A stretch of 12,682 nt of DNA from Bacteroidota bacterium (GTDB taxonomy: Bacteria; Bacteroidota; Bacteroidia; Bacteroidales; WCHB1-69), in contig JAEWNB010000033.1 in assembly GCA_023392945.1 (NCBI GenBank), positions 1 to 12,682 on the forward strand, in the 5' to 3' direction. The notes under the pieces were generated by a model. The model had not been told where the DNA came from and did no database searches. It worked only from the letters and a program-made list of their open reading frames with translations. Made by a program: the position numbers and the translations under genes. Positions 1-7,751 of the stretch are shown piece after piece (position 1 is the stretch's first letter; each line of letters begins with the position of its first letter).

Positions 1-1
1 T

Positions 2-535
2 CAGGGGGAGGTTACCTTTTCGATTTATGATGACCAGTATCATCTTTCATTATTTCAATGTGAAACAGAAATTCTATCCTTGATAGGATTGCCTAACAGA
101 ATACAAAATCATCATTCTTTATATGAGATGGCAATGAAAGCTGTTAAAGATAATTCAGATGCTACAGACATAGTAGAGAAAATGAAATTATTATCAGAAA
201 AACAGCAACAAAATATTGATTCAGATAATAGTAATTCTATTTTCTCCGGCAGTAAGAATAGACATAATCCATTTGAAATATTGCCGGATTTGGCAGGGAA
301 TGTAAATGGGTATAGTTTGTTTCTATATAATAAAATGCTATTTAAAGAGGGGCTTCTTAATGAACAAGTATTGGATGAGTTGAAATTACTGAAGAAGCTC
401 GATTGTGTGTGGGACATATATTTACTTTGCTTTGATCGTGACTATAAACATAACAAGATCTATCAGGAATTAGGGAAGTTGGGATTAAAATATCTGTCTG
501 CATACTTAAAATGGTATCACAGTAGAATTAAATAA
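2..535 (+). CDS. hypothetical protein, 5'-truncated by the window edge
   Basis: The reading frame is open from position 2, the first complete codon, to the TAA at 533-535, giving at least 177 residues. The true start lies outside the window. A TTG at 80 could act as a start, but the frame continues upstream of it without a stop, so a longer protein is more likely. The visible part is hydrophilic and mixed-charge, with no membrane segment or signal peptide. There is a Gln/Asn/Ser-rich stretch about 55-75 residues into the visible part. The C-terminal third is rich in Leu, Lys and aromatic residues and is probably helical (for example KLGLKYLSAYLKWYHSR at the end). I do not recognise the family and assign no function. 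It is on the same strand as the rpoBC operon but separated from secE by 246 nt containing a promoter, so it is probably a separate transcription unit. Confidence 0.7.
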   Translation, partial: QGEVTFSIYDDQYHLSLFQCETEILSLIGLPNRIQNHHSLYEMAMKAVKDNSDATDIVEKMKLLSEKQQQNIDSDNSNSIFSGSKNRHNPFEILPDLAGNVNGYSLFLYNKMLFKEGLLNEQVLDELKLLKKLDCVWDIYLLCFDRDYKHNKIYQELGKLGLKYLSAYLKWYHSRIK

Positions 536-578
536 AAAATATTTTTTTCACAACGCAATGTTTATAAAAAATAATTTG

Positions 579-586
579 TATATTTG
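579..586 (+). promoter_or_regulatory. probable -7 promoter element (TAnnTTTG) for the secE-rpoC operon
   Basis: TATATTTG matches the Bacteroidetes primary sigma factor -7 consensus TAnnTTTG exactly and is followed by CC, a common context. No convincing -33 TTTG is visible about 19-20 nt upstream. If transcription starts 6-8 nt downstream, near 592-595, the secE leader is about 190 nt. It is the only exact match to this element I found between the stop of the upstream gene and secE. Motif and position are seen directly; activity is inferred. Confidence 0.55.
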
Positions 587-781
587 CCGACTTTTTAAAG
601 TGTAATAATATAGGATGCGGGATTGTGCGATTTCCTAAATATAACTTCTTGAAAATAAAATGATTTAACTATTTTTTCAAAAGTAATTTTAGTAAATAAA
701 GAAGAATAATCAGAGTAAAAGGCAATCAACATATTCCTAAAAAGCATAAAAGAGTATCGAAAACAGAAAAATTATTAGGAA

Positions 782-964
782 ATGAAAATAATAAACTACG
801 TAAAAGAGACTTATGACGAATTGGCACATAAGGTAACGTGGCCAACTTGGGCTAATTTACAAGAAAGTGTAATAAAAGTATCCATTGCTTCCCTAATTAT
901 AGTACTTATAGTATTATTGATGGATCTTTTTTTCAATTTTGGAATGAGACTAATGTTTTTTTAG
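782..964 (+). CDS. secE: preprotein translocase subunit SecE
   Basis: A 60-residue protein of the short single-span SecE type. An amphipathic N-terminal helix (residues 1-18) leads into the conserved block around VTWPTWANL (residues 18-26). One hydrophobic membrane segment follows at about residues 33-53, rich in Ile, Leu and Val. In the family SecE clamps the two halves of SecY and stabilises the SecYEG protein-conducting channel in the inner membrane. Its place directly before nusG is the standard bacterial arrangement. The ATG at 782 lies just behind AGGA at 777-780, which is too close to be a normally spaced ribosome binding site. The gene is probably first in the operon transcribed from the promoter near 579. 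The identification rests on the WPT motif, size, topology and context. Confidence 0.95.
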   Translation: MKIINYVKETYDELAHKVTWPTWANLQESVIKVSIASLIIVLIVLLMDLFFNFGMRLMFF

Positions 965-1018
965 TAGTTCTTTTTCTAATAATTCAGTTGGTTTATTTTC
1001 CATAAACAAATTTTGAGT

Positions 1019-1570
1019 ATGGCAGACGTTGAAAGAAAGTGGTACGTTATCAGGGCGGTAACCGGAACTGAAAAGAAGGTAAAGCAGAATATCGAAAGTG
1101 AGATAGAAGCTTCCCACATTAAGGATTTCGTTTCCCGTGTATTGATACCTACTGAAAAATTTTACCAGATTCGAAATGGTAAAAAAGTGAGTAAAGAGAG
1201 AAATTTTTTCCCGGGTTATATCTTTGTTGAAGCAATGATGTTGGGAGAAGTATTTAATGTTTTGCTCAATATTCCGGGGGTTCTTGGCTTTGTCGGATGT
1301 AAGAGAAAGACAGATCTTCCGGTGCCTTTACGCCCTGCTGAAGTAACCCGAATGTTAGGAAAGGTTGACGAATTGATGGAACAAGACGAATCCTTTGCTC
1401 CCCCTTTCATTGTTGGTGAAGAAATCAAAGTTATTGATGGACCTTTCAACACTTTTAACGGTATTATTGAAGAAATCTATGCCGAGAAAAAGAAACTGAA
1501 GATTATGGTGAAAATTTTCGGTCGTAAAACTCCTCTCGAATTAAGTTTTATGCAAGTTGAAAAAATTTAA
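1019..1570 (+). CDS. nusG: transcription termination/antitermination factor NusG
   Basis: The ATG at 1019 gives 183 residues starting MADVERKWYVIR. An in-frame TTG six bases upstream (1013) would add two residues, but the ATG is preferred because the NGN domain normally starts within a few residues of the KWYV block. The NGN domain spans about residues 5-115 and contains KWYVIRAVTGTEKKV near the start and the signature FFPGYIFV. A KOW domain covers about residues 128-183, beginning FIVGEEIKVIDGPFNTFNG. NusG binds the RNA polymerase clamp and beta lobe, suppresses or shapes pausing, and links polymerase to Rho or to the ribosome through S10. It follows secE after 54 nt and precedes rplK by 45 nt, so co-transcription is very likely. 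Length and motifs are normal for the phylum. Confidence 0.97.
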   Translation: MADVERKWYVIRAVTGTEKKVKQNIESEIEASHIKDFVSRVLIPTEKFYQIRNGKKVSKERNFFPGYIFVEAMMLGEVFNVLLNIPGVLGFVGCKRKTDLPVPLRPAEVTRMLGKVDELMEQDESFAPPFIVGEEIKVIDGPFNTFNGIIEEIYAEKKKLKIMVKIFGRKTPLELSFMQVEKI

Positions 1571-1615
1571 ATCGACAAATATTTTTAGTTACAAAAATCA
1601 AAAATCATTTAAAAG

Positions 1616-2065
1616 ATGGCAAAAGAAGTAGCTGGACTAATCAAGTTACAAATTAAGGGAGGATCTGCAAATCCATCTCCACCGGTAGGCCCTGCATTAG
1701 GTTCTAAAGGTGTGAATATTATGGAATTTTGCAAACAATTTAATGCCCGTACACAAGACCAAGCAGGGAAGGTGATACCGGTTATTATTACTGTTTATAA
1801 AGATAAGTCATTTGATTTTATCACGAAAACTCCTCCGGTTGCTGTTCAACTTATGGCAGCGACCAAACTTCAAAAAGGATCTAAAGAACCTAATCGTAAT
1901 AAAGTTGCTTCCGTTACCTGGGATCAAGTTCGCGAAATTTCTGAAGCGAAAATGACAGACTTGAATTGCTTTACCGTTGAATCAGCAATGACAATGGTTG
2001 CAGGAACAGCAAGAAGTATGGGAATTACGGTTAAAGGTGGCCAAAATCCTTTTGAAAATAATTAA
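1616..2065 (+). CDS. rplK: 50S ribosomal protein L11 (uL11)
   Basis: 149 residues, slightly longer than the 141-142 of the proteobacterial protein. The N-terminal domain has the proline-rich signature NPSPPVGPALGSKGVNIMEF (about residues 21-40), which contacts the GTPase-associated centre and carries the thiopeptide-sensitive prolines. The C-terminal domain binds 23S rRNA helices 43-44 and includes MVAGTARSMGITVKG (about residues 129-143), the usual L11 C-terminal signature. L11 organises the factor-binding stalk base together with L10. The only start in good context is the ATG at 1616, behind an AAAAG stretch. It lies 45 nt after nusG and 24 nt before rplA, inside the operon. I see no clear structured L1-binding leader in the 45-nt gap. 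Confidence 0.98.
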   Translation: MAKEVAGLIKLQIKGGSANPSPPVGPALGSKGVNIMEFCKQFNARTQDQAGKVIPVIITVYKDKSFDFITKTPPVAVQLMAATKLQKGSKEPNRNKVASVTWDQVREISEAKMTDLNCFTVESAMTMVAGTARSMGITVKGGQNPFENN

Positions 2066-2089
2066 TAATCAAGTAATAACAAAAAAAAG

Positions 2090-2785
2090 ATGGCTAAAAT
2101 ATCAAAAAAACGCAAAGAAGCTTTTGCTAAGTTTGATAAAAACAAAGTTTACCCTTTGAATGAAGCTGTACAAGTTGTAAAGGACATTACCTATACTAAA
2201 TTTGACGCATCTTTCGACATTGACGTTCGTTTAGGCGTTGATCCTCGTAAGGCGAATCAAATGGTTAGAGGAATTGTTACCCTTCCCCACGGAACAGGTA
2301 AAGTGGTTAGAGTTCTTGTACTTTGTACTCCTGACAAAGAAGACGAAGCAAAAGCAGCCGGCGCTGACTATGTAGGATTGGACGAATATGTTGAAAAAAT
2401 CAAAAAAGGTTGGACTGACATTGATGTCATCATTACTATGCCAAGCGTGATGCCTAAGATCGGTGCGCTGGGTAAAATATTAGGTCCCCGTGGCTTAATG
2501 CCTAACCCTAAAGCCGGCACCGTTACGATGGATATTGGTAAAGCTGTTACTGATGTTAAAGCTGGTAAAATTGATTTCAAAGTTGATAAATATGGTATTA
2601 TTCACTCCGGTATCGGTAAAACAAAATTTACTGCAGACCAATTAGTGGAAAATGCAAAAGAGATGTTGTCAACTATTGTGAAATTAAAACCGGCTGCTGC
2701 AAAAGGAACTTATGTTAAAAGCGTTTACCTTTCCAGTACTATGAGTCCGGGTATTCAGGTTGATCCCAAATCAGTTACATTATAA
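2090..2785 (+). CDS. rplA: 50S ribosomal protein L1 (uL1)
   Basis: 231 residues, the usual L1 length. The N-terminal part carries the domain I rRNA-binding region, with DASFDIDVRLGVDPRKANQM at about residues 39-58. The central Rossmann-like domain includes MPKIGALGKILGPRGLMPNP at about residues 121-140, the most conserved L1 signature. The chain returns to domain I with GKIDFKVDKYGIIHSGIGK. L1 forms the mobile L1 stalk that helps move deacylated tRNA out of the E site, and in several bacteria it represses its own operon by binding the mRNA leader. It starts 24 nt after rplK and ends 23 nt before rplJ. Codon use and composition resemble the neighbours. Confidence 0.98.
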   Translation: MAKISKKRKEAFAKFDKNKVYPLNEAVQVVKDITYTKFDASFDIDVRLGVDPRKANQMVRGIVTLPHGTGKVVRVLVLCTPDKEDEAKAAGADYVGLDEYVEKIKKGWTDIDVIITMPSVMPKIGALGKILGPRGLMPNPKAGTVTMDIGKAVTDVKAGKIDFKVDKYGIIHSGIGKTKFTADQLVENAKEMLSTIVKLKPAAAKGTYVKSVYLSSTMSPGIQVDPKSVTL

Positions 2786-2808
2786 ACCTTTAAATGCTAA
2801 GTTAGAAT

Positions 2809-3327
2809 ATGAAAATTGAACAAAAAAGTCAAATTATTGACCAAATAGCAAAAGATTTAGCTGACTATTCCAATGTATATGTAACAGATATTTCAGGATT
2901 TACCGTTGAAACCGTTAATCAATTAAGAAGGATTTGTTTTCGTAGGGATGTGAAAATCAAAGTTGTTAAAAACACTTTGTTGAAACGAGCAATGGATAAA
3001 TCTGAAAATGATTACTCGGAAATCTATCCTGCATTAGTAGGAGAAACTTCAATTATGCTTTCAAATGTAGGTAATTTACCTGCAAGAATTATAAAAGATT
3101 TCAGAAATAAGAATTCTAAACCTTTATTAAAAGCTGCATATATTGAACAAGCAACCTACTTTGGTGATGATCAGTTAGATGCTCTCTGTAATGTTAAATC
3201 CAGAGATGAACTTATCGGAGATATTGTTGGGTTATTACAATCCCCTGCAAGAAATGTTATTTCCGCTTTACAAGCAAGCGGTGGTAAATTGGCAGGAATT
3301 GTAAAAACTTTATCCGAAAAAGAATAA
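2809..3327 (+). CDS. rplJ: 50S ribosomal protein L10 (uL10)
   Basis: 172 residues, matching the family. The N-terminal globular domain anchors the stalk to 23S rRNA; visible family features include LADYSNVYVTDISGFTVETV, the VKVVKNTLLKRAM-type motif (here IKVVKNTLLKRAM, about residues 50-62) and the glycine in VGETS. The C-terminal helical part, about residues 135-172 (RDELIGDIVGLLQSPARNVISAL), is the spine on which L7/L12 dimers assemble. The ATG at 2809 follows only 23 nt after the rplA stop. That leaves no room for the long structured leader by which the L10-L12 complex represses translation in Escherichia coli. Identification is firm; any autoregulation would have to use another site. Confidence 0.97.
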   Translation: MKIEQKSQIIDQIAKDLADYSNVYVTDISGFTVETVNQLRRICFRRDVKIKVVKNTLLKRAMDKSENDYSEIYPALVGETSIMLSNVGNLPARIIKDFRNKNSKPLLKAAYIEQATYFGDDQLDALCNVKSRDELIGDIVGLLQSPARNVISALQASGGKLAGIVKTLSEKE

Positions 3328-3385
3328 ACAAAAACAAAATCGAATAAAATAAATAAAGTAATTAACATTAAAATCAATAAAAATT

Positions 3386-3760
3386 ATGGCAGATTTAAAA
3401 GCATTTGCAGAACAATTGGTTAACCTTACAGTAAAAGAAGTTAACGAATTAGCTCAAATTTTAAAAGACGAATACGGTATCGAACCAGCAGCAGCAGCAG
3501 TTGCAGTTGCAGCACCTACTGCAGCAGCAGCAGTTGTTGAAGAAGAAAAAACTTCTTTCGATGTTATTCTTAAAGCAGCAGGCCCTAGCAAATTGGCTGT
3601 TGTTAAATTAGTGAAAGATTTGACTAGTCTTGGTCTTAAAGAAGCTAAAGAATTAGTTGATAATGCTCCAAAACCGGTTAAAGAAGGCGTTACTAAAGAC
3701 GAAGCTGAAGGCTTAAAGAAAACTCTCGAAGAAGCCGGTGCTGAAGTCGAAATTAAGTAA
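3386..3760 (+). CDS. rplL: 50S ribosomal protein L7/L12 (bL12)
   Basis: 124 residues in the standard order. An N-terminal dimerisation and L10-binding helical domain covers about residues 1-32. A flexible Ala/Val/Pro hinge (about residues 33-50) is encoded by runs of GCA and CAG-like triplets. The C-terminal factor-binding domain, about residues 55-124, contains FDVILKAAGPSKLAVVKLVK and GLKEAKELVDNAPKPVKEG. This domain recruits EF-Tu, EF-G, IF2 and RF3 and stimulates their GTPase activity. L12 is present in several copies per ribosome, so expression above the rest of the operon is expected. The gene follows rplJ after a 58-nt A-rich gap and precedes the rplL-rpoB hairpin, which could protect the upstream mRNA end or reduce read-through. 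Confidence 0.98.
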   Translation: MADLKAFAEQLVNLTVKEVNELAQILKDEYGIEPAAAAVAVAAPTAAAAVVEEEKTSFDVILKAAGPSKLAVVKLVKDLTSLGLKEAKELVDNAPKPVKEGVTKDEAEGLKKTLEEAGAEVEIK

Positions 3761-3775
3761 AGGATTATATCCGAT

Positions 3776-3830
3776 ACAATAATGGTACATTACTTCCACG
3801 TAAAACCCGTGGAAGTTTTGTACTTATTGT
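3776..3830 (+). promoter_or_regulatory. long imperfect hairpin between rplL and rpoB (possible attenuator or RNA processing site)
   Basis: A nine-base perfect stem, ACTTCCACG (3792-3800) with CGTGGAAGT (3808-3816), closes a seven-base loop. The helix continues outward. After two T-T mismatches, A3789 pairs with T3819 and GTAC (3785-3788) pairs with GTAC (3820-3823). Past a two-base bulge (TG at 3783-3784), ACAATAA (3776-3782) pairs with TTATTGT (3824-3830). In all, 21 base pairs form within 55 nt. Only four T residues follow the core stem, so it is a poor full terminator. In E. coli the same gap carries an attenuator and an RNase III processing site that separate ribosomal-protein from polymerase expression; a similar role here is inferred from position and structure. 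Confidence 0.7.
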
Positions 3831-3843
3831 TGTTTATAAAGAC

Positions 3844-3882
3844 GGGCAAGTCAATTTCTAAACAAATAATGGTTTTTTGCCC
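3844..3882 (+). promoter_or_regulatory. second weak inverted repeat before rpoB
   Basis: GGGCAA (3844-3849) is complementary to TTGCCC (3877-3882), giving a six-base stem with a 27-base A/T-rich loop. The right arm ends a T-run and is followed by TTT. It lies downstream of the long hairpin and 32 nt before the rpoB start. It could be a second attenuator-like element or chance pairing. The complementarity is seen directly; a function is not established. Confidence 0.3.
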
Positions 3883-3914
3883 TTTAAACAACTGATATTA
3901 AAACCCTTAAAAAA

Positions 3915-6900
3915 ATGGCATTGGCAACAAAAATGAATAAAAGACACACCTTTGCATCAACAAAACCTGTCGAATATCCCGACTTTTTGGATATACAAAT
4001 AAAATCTTTTCGGGATTTCTTTCAAATTGATACTGACGCTGAGCGCAGACATAATGAAGGTTTATTTAAAGTTTTTAATGAGAATTTTCCAATTTCTGAT
4101 GCAAGAAATAGTTTTGTTCTGGAATTTCTGGACTATTATATTGATGGACCCCGTTATTCTTTGGACGAATGCCTCGAGAGAGGTTTGACATACAGTGTCC
4201 CACTGAAAGCTAAAATGAAGCTTTCATGTAATGACATTGATCACGAAGATTTTGAAACAGTTATCCAGGATGTTTATTTGGGATTAATTCCCTATATGAC
4301 ACCTCAGGGAACTTTTATAATAAATGGTGCCGAAAGAGTTGTAGTTTCACAACTTCATCGTTCACCGGGAGTTTTCTTCGGCTCCTCATTCCATTCAAAT
4401 GGTTCACAGCTCTATTCGGCTAGAATTATCCCTTTTAAAGGTTCTTGGATGGAATTCACTACCGATATTAACAACGTTATGTATGCCTATATCGATAGAA
4501 AAAAGAAATTGCCTGTTACAACATTGCTCAGAGCTATCGGATATGAGTCAGATAAGGATATCCTTGATATTTTCGACATCGCTCAGGAAGTAAAAGCTAC
4601 AAAGGCAAATCTGAAAAAATATATTGGACAAAAATTTGCAGCCCGCGTTGTGAAAACCTGGAATGAAGATTTTGTGGATGAAGAAACAGGTGAGGTTGTA
4701 AATATTGAACGTATTGAAGTTCTTATCGAACGTGAAACAATTCTGGAAGAAAAGCATATTGCAATGATTGCAGATGCTAATATCAAAACGGTTCTTTTCC
4801 ATAAACAAGATGAGAAACAAATTGATTATTCCATTATTTTTAATACGCTCCAAAAAGATCCAACCAATTCAGAGAAAAATGCAATTGAGTATATTTATCT
4901 TCAATTGAGAAATACAGCAGCACCCGATGAAGAAACAGCTCGGACTGCTCTTGAAAAACTTTTCTTCTCTGATAAACGTTACGACCTGGGTGAAGTTGGA
5001 CGATATCGTATCAATAAAAAATTGAATCTTAATATTCCAATGGATGTCTGTGTATTAACGAAACAAGATATTATTTCAATAATCCGCTATCTTATTGAAT
5101 TGATTAATTCTAAGATGGAGGTTGATGATATTGACCATTTGAGTAACCGACGTGTTAGAACTGTTGGTGAACAACTTTTCAATCAATTCGGAGTAGGTCT
5201 TGCCCGTATGACACGTACTATCCGTGAAAAAATGAATGTTAGAGATAATGAAGTTTTTGCTCCTGTTGATTTGATTAACGCCAAAACACTTTCTTCTGTC
5301 ATTAATTCATTTTATGGAACTAATCAGTTGTCTCAGTTTATGGATCAGACAAATCCACTTTCTGAAATTACACACAAAAGAAGAATTTCTGCTTTAGGTC
5401 CCGGTGGTTTGTCAAGAGAAAGAGCCGGTTTTGAAGTACGTGACGTGCACTATACACACTATGGACGGCTTTGTACTATTGAAACTCCTGAAGGTCCCAA
5501 TATCGGATTGATCTCTTCTCTATGCGTTTTTGCTAAGATTAATAAATTGGGTTTTATTGAAACTCCTTATCATAAAGTTGAAAACGGAATTGTTCAATTT
5601 AAAGATGAGCCTGTATATCTTAGCGCTGAAGAAGAAGAAAATAAATTTATTGCACAGGCAATTACGCCTATGGATGAAAAAGGAATGATTACGGATAAGG
5701 TTAAGGCTCGTAACTTGGCAGATTATCCTATCGTTCCAAAAGAACAAATCGAATTAATTGATATTGCTCCTAATCAGATTGCTTCTATTGCCGCTTCCTT
5801 AATTCCATTTTTGGAACATGATGACGCAAACAGAGCTTTGATGGGGTCTAACATGATGCGTCAGGCTGTTCCTTTATTGAATCCTGAAGCTCCTATTGTT
5901 GGTACCGGTCTTGAAAAACAAGTGGCAATGGATTCACGTGCTATCCTCCGTGCTGAAGGAAGTGGAATTGTTGAATATGTTGACGCTGAAAAAATTACTA
6001 TAAATTACAAATTTTCTGAAACTGAAACGTTAACTTCGTTTGAGTCCAATATTAAAACTTATGTTCTTCCCAAATTTAGAAGAACCAATCAGAACTCTTG
6101 TGTCAATATGAAACCAATTGTGGTGAAAGGACAAAAAGTGGAAAAAGGAGATGTCCTTACTGAAGGTTATGCTACCCGGGAAGGAGAGTTGGCATTGGGA
6201 AGAAATATGATGGTCGCTTTTATGCCTTGGAAAGGTTATAATTTTGAGGATGCTATTGTTATTTCAGAAAAAGTTGTTAAAGAAGATATCTTTACTTCTA
6301 TTCATATTGAAGAGTTTACTTTGGAAGTTCGTGATACTAAACGAGGAATCGAAGAGTTAACGAATGATATTCCAAATGTTTCTACTGAAGCTACTAAGGA
6401 TCTTGGTGAAGACGGATTGATTCGTGTCGGAGCTGAAGTTAATGAGGGCGATATTCTTATCGGAAAAATTACTCCTAAAGGGGAATCTTATCCTACTCCG
6501 GAAGAAAAATTGTTGCGTGCTATCTTCGGCGATAAAGCCGGTGACGTTAAAGATGCTTCTCTTAAAGCACCTCCTTCAATGAAGGGTGTCGTTATTGGTG
6601 CCAAATCTTTGTCGCGTTTGGTTAAGGATAGAAAAACCAAATCGAAAGACAAGGATATCGTGAAAGAAATCGAGAGCAAATATGAAAAACAGTTAAATGA
6701 ACTTAAAGAGTTAATTGTTACTAAATTATATCGTTTGCTTGAGGGTAAAATTGCACATAATATTTTCGATAATGCCAAAAACATTGTAATCCCTAAAGGA
6801 GCTAAATTTTCTCAGAAAATGCTCAGCCTCGTCAACTTCTCTAATGTAACGGTTTCTAAATGGACTAATGATACAAAAATAAATGTTCTGGTTTCAGATA

Positions 6901-7721
6901 TTATCAGAAACTATTTAATTAAAGAAAGAGAAATTGTGGCCTGTATGACTCGCGAAAAATTTGATGCTACTGTTGGCAGTGAATTGCCGAATGGTATTGT
7001 TCAAATGGCTAAAGTTTATGTGGCAAATAAACGTAAATTGAAAGTTGGGGATAAAATGGCAGGTCGTCATGGAAATAAAGGTATTGTTGCAAAAATTGTT
7101 AGAGCCGAAGATATGCCATTTCTCGAAGATGGAACTCCTGTTGATATTGTTTTAAATCCTTTGGGAGTGCCTTCTCGTATGAACTTAGGACAGATTTACG
7201 AAACTGTTCTGGGTTGGGCTGGAAAAGAACTTGGAATGTCTTTCGCTACTCCAATATTTGATGGAGCTACCCTAGAAGAAATTAATGAATTGATGAGAAA
7301 AGCCGGCCTACCTGAAAATGGCAGTGTTCAGCTATATAACGGTGAAACAGGTGAACCTTTCCATCAAAAGGTTACTGCCGGTTATATCTATATGATTAAA
7401 TTACATCATATGGTTGATGATAAGATGCATGCCCGTGCTATCGGTCCCTATTCTTTAATCACTCAGCAACCACTTGGAGGAAAAGCTCAATTTGGAGGAC
7501 AACGTTTCGGTGAAATGGAAGTATGGGCTCTCGAAGCTTTCGGTGCAGCTAATGTACTTCAGGAAGTTCTTACAGTGAAATCTGATGATGTTGTTGGAAG
7601 AGCAAAAGCTTATGAAGCTATTGTGAAAGGTGATAATATGCCAACCCCGGGTTTACCTGAATCATTTAACGTTCTCATAAATGAACTCAGAGGACTCGCA
7701 TTAGATGTTCAATTCGATTAA
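3915..7721 (+). CDS. rpoB: DNA-directed RNA polymerase subunit beta
   Basis: 1268 residues, the normal Bacteroidetes size. The N-terminal protrusion and lobe contain FIINGAERVVVSQLHRSPGV. The rifampicin region has SQFMDQTNPLSEITHKRRIS; Asp477, His487 and Ser492 correspond to E. coli Asp516, His526 and Ser531, so the classical resistance positions are wild type. Thr521 stands where E. coli has Pro560, just before IETPEGPNIGL. The active-site block GDKMAGRHGNKG includes Lys1047 and Lys1055, equivalent to E. coli Lys1065 and Lys1073. The C-terminal clamp anchor has GGKAQFGGQRFGEMEVWALE. The ATG at 3915 is used because it follows an A-rich stretch; a second in-frame ATG at 3933 is possible. The 154-nt gap from rplL holds the hairpin, and rpoC follows after 30 nt. 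RpoB forms one wall of the catalytic cleft of RNA polymerase. Confidence 0.99.
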   Translation: MALATKMNKRHTFASTKPVEYPDFLDIQIKSFRDFFQIDTDAERRHNEGLFKVFNENFPISDARNSFVLEFLDYYIDGPRYSLDECLERGLTYSVPLKAKMKLSCNDIDHEDFETVIQDVYLGLIPYMTPQGTFIINGAERVVVSQLHRSPGVFFGSSFHSNGSQLYSARIIPFKGSWMEFTTDINNVMYAYIDRKKKLPVTTLLRAIGYESDKDILDIFDIAQEVKATKANLKKYIGQKFAARVVKTWNEDFVDEETGEVVNIERIEVLIERETILEEKHIAMIADANIKTVLFHKQDEKQIDYSIIFNTLQKDPTNSEKNAIEYIYLQLRNTAAPDEETARTALEKLFFSDKRYDLGEVGRYRINKKLNLNIPMDVCVLTKQDIISIIRYLIELINSKMEVDDIDHLSNRRVRTVGEQLFNQFGVGLARMTRTIREKMNVRDNEVFAPVDLINAKTLSSVINSFYGTNQLSQFMDQTNPLSEITHKRRISALGPGGLSRERAGFEVRDVHYTHYGRLCTIETPEGPNIGLISSLCVFAKINKLGFIETPYHKVENGIVQFKDEPVYLSAEEEENKFIAQAITPMDEKGMITDKVKARNLADYPIVPKEQIELIDIAPNQIASIAASLIPFLEHDDANRALMGSNMMRQAVPLLNPEAPIVGTGLEKQVAMDSRAILRAEGSGIVEYVDAEKITINYKFSETETLTSFESNIKTYVLPKFRRTNQNSCVNMKPIVVKGQKVEKGDVLTEGYATREGELALGRNMMVAFMPWKGYNFEDAIVISEKVVKEDIFTSIHIEEFTLEVRDTKRGIEELTNDIPNVSTEATKDLGEDGLIRVGAEVNEGDILIGKITPKGESYPTPEEKLLRAIFGDKAGDVKDASLKAPPSMKGVVIGAKSLSRLVKDRKTKSKDKDIVKEIESKYEKQLNELKELIVTKLYRLLEGKIAHNIFDNAKNIVIPKGAKFSQKMLSLVNFSNVTVSKWTNDTKINVLVSDIIRNYLIKEREIVACMTREKFDATVGSELPNGIVQMAKVYVANKRKLKVGDKMAGRHGNKGIVAKIVRAEDMPFLEDGTPVDIVLNPLGVPSRMNLGQIYETVLGWAGKELGMSFATPIFDGATLEEINELMRKAGLPENGSVQLYNGETGEPFHQKVTAGYIYMIKLHHMVDDKMHARAIGPYSLITQQPLGGKAQFGGQRFGEMEVWALEAFGAANVLQEVLTVKSDDVVGRAKAYEAIVKGDNMPTPGLPESFNVLINELRGLALDVQFD

Positions 7722-7751
7722 TATATTTTTATAACATTATAATTTGAAACT

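Noticed and set aside
80..82. TTG as the true start of the first gene
   Set aside because: The frame is open upstream to the window edge, so the gene more likely enters from outside.
534..548. A6-TA-T7 palindrome after the first gene as a terminator
   Set aside because: The stem would be A-T pairs only with almost no loop, too weak to call.
1013..1015. TTG start for nusG
   Set aside because: The ATG six bases downstream gives the normal NusG N-terminus; TTG adds only two unsupported residues.
3486..3540. GCA/CAG triplet runs in rplL as a phase-variable repeat
   Set aside because: They encode the normal Ala-rich hinge of L7/L12; a triplet repeat would not shift the frame, and the family is always Ala-rich here.
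7722..7751. possible promoter between rpoB and rpoC (TATAATTTG)
   Set aside because: The spacing does not fit TAnnTTTG, and the 30-nt gap points to simple co-transcription.
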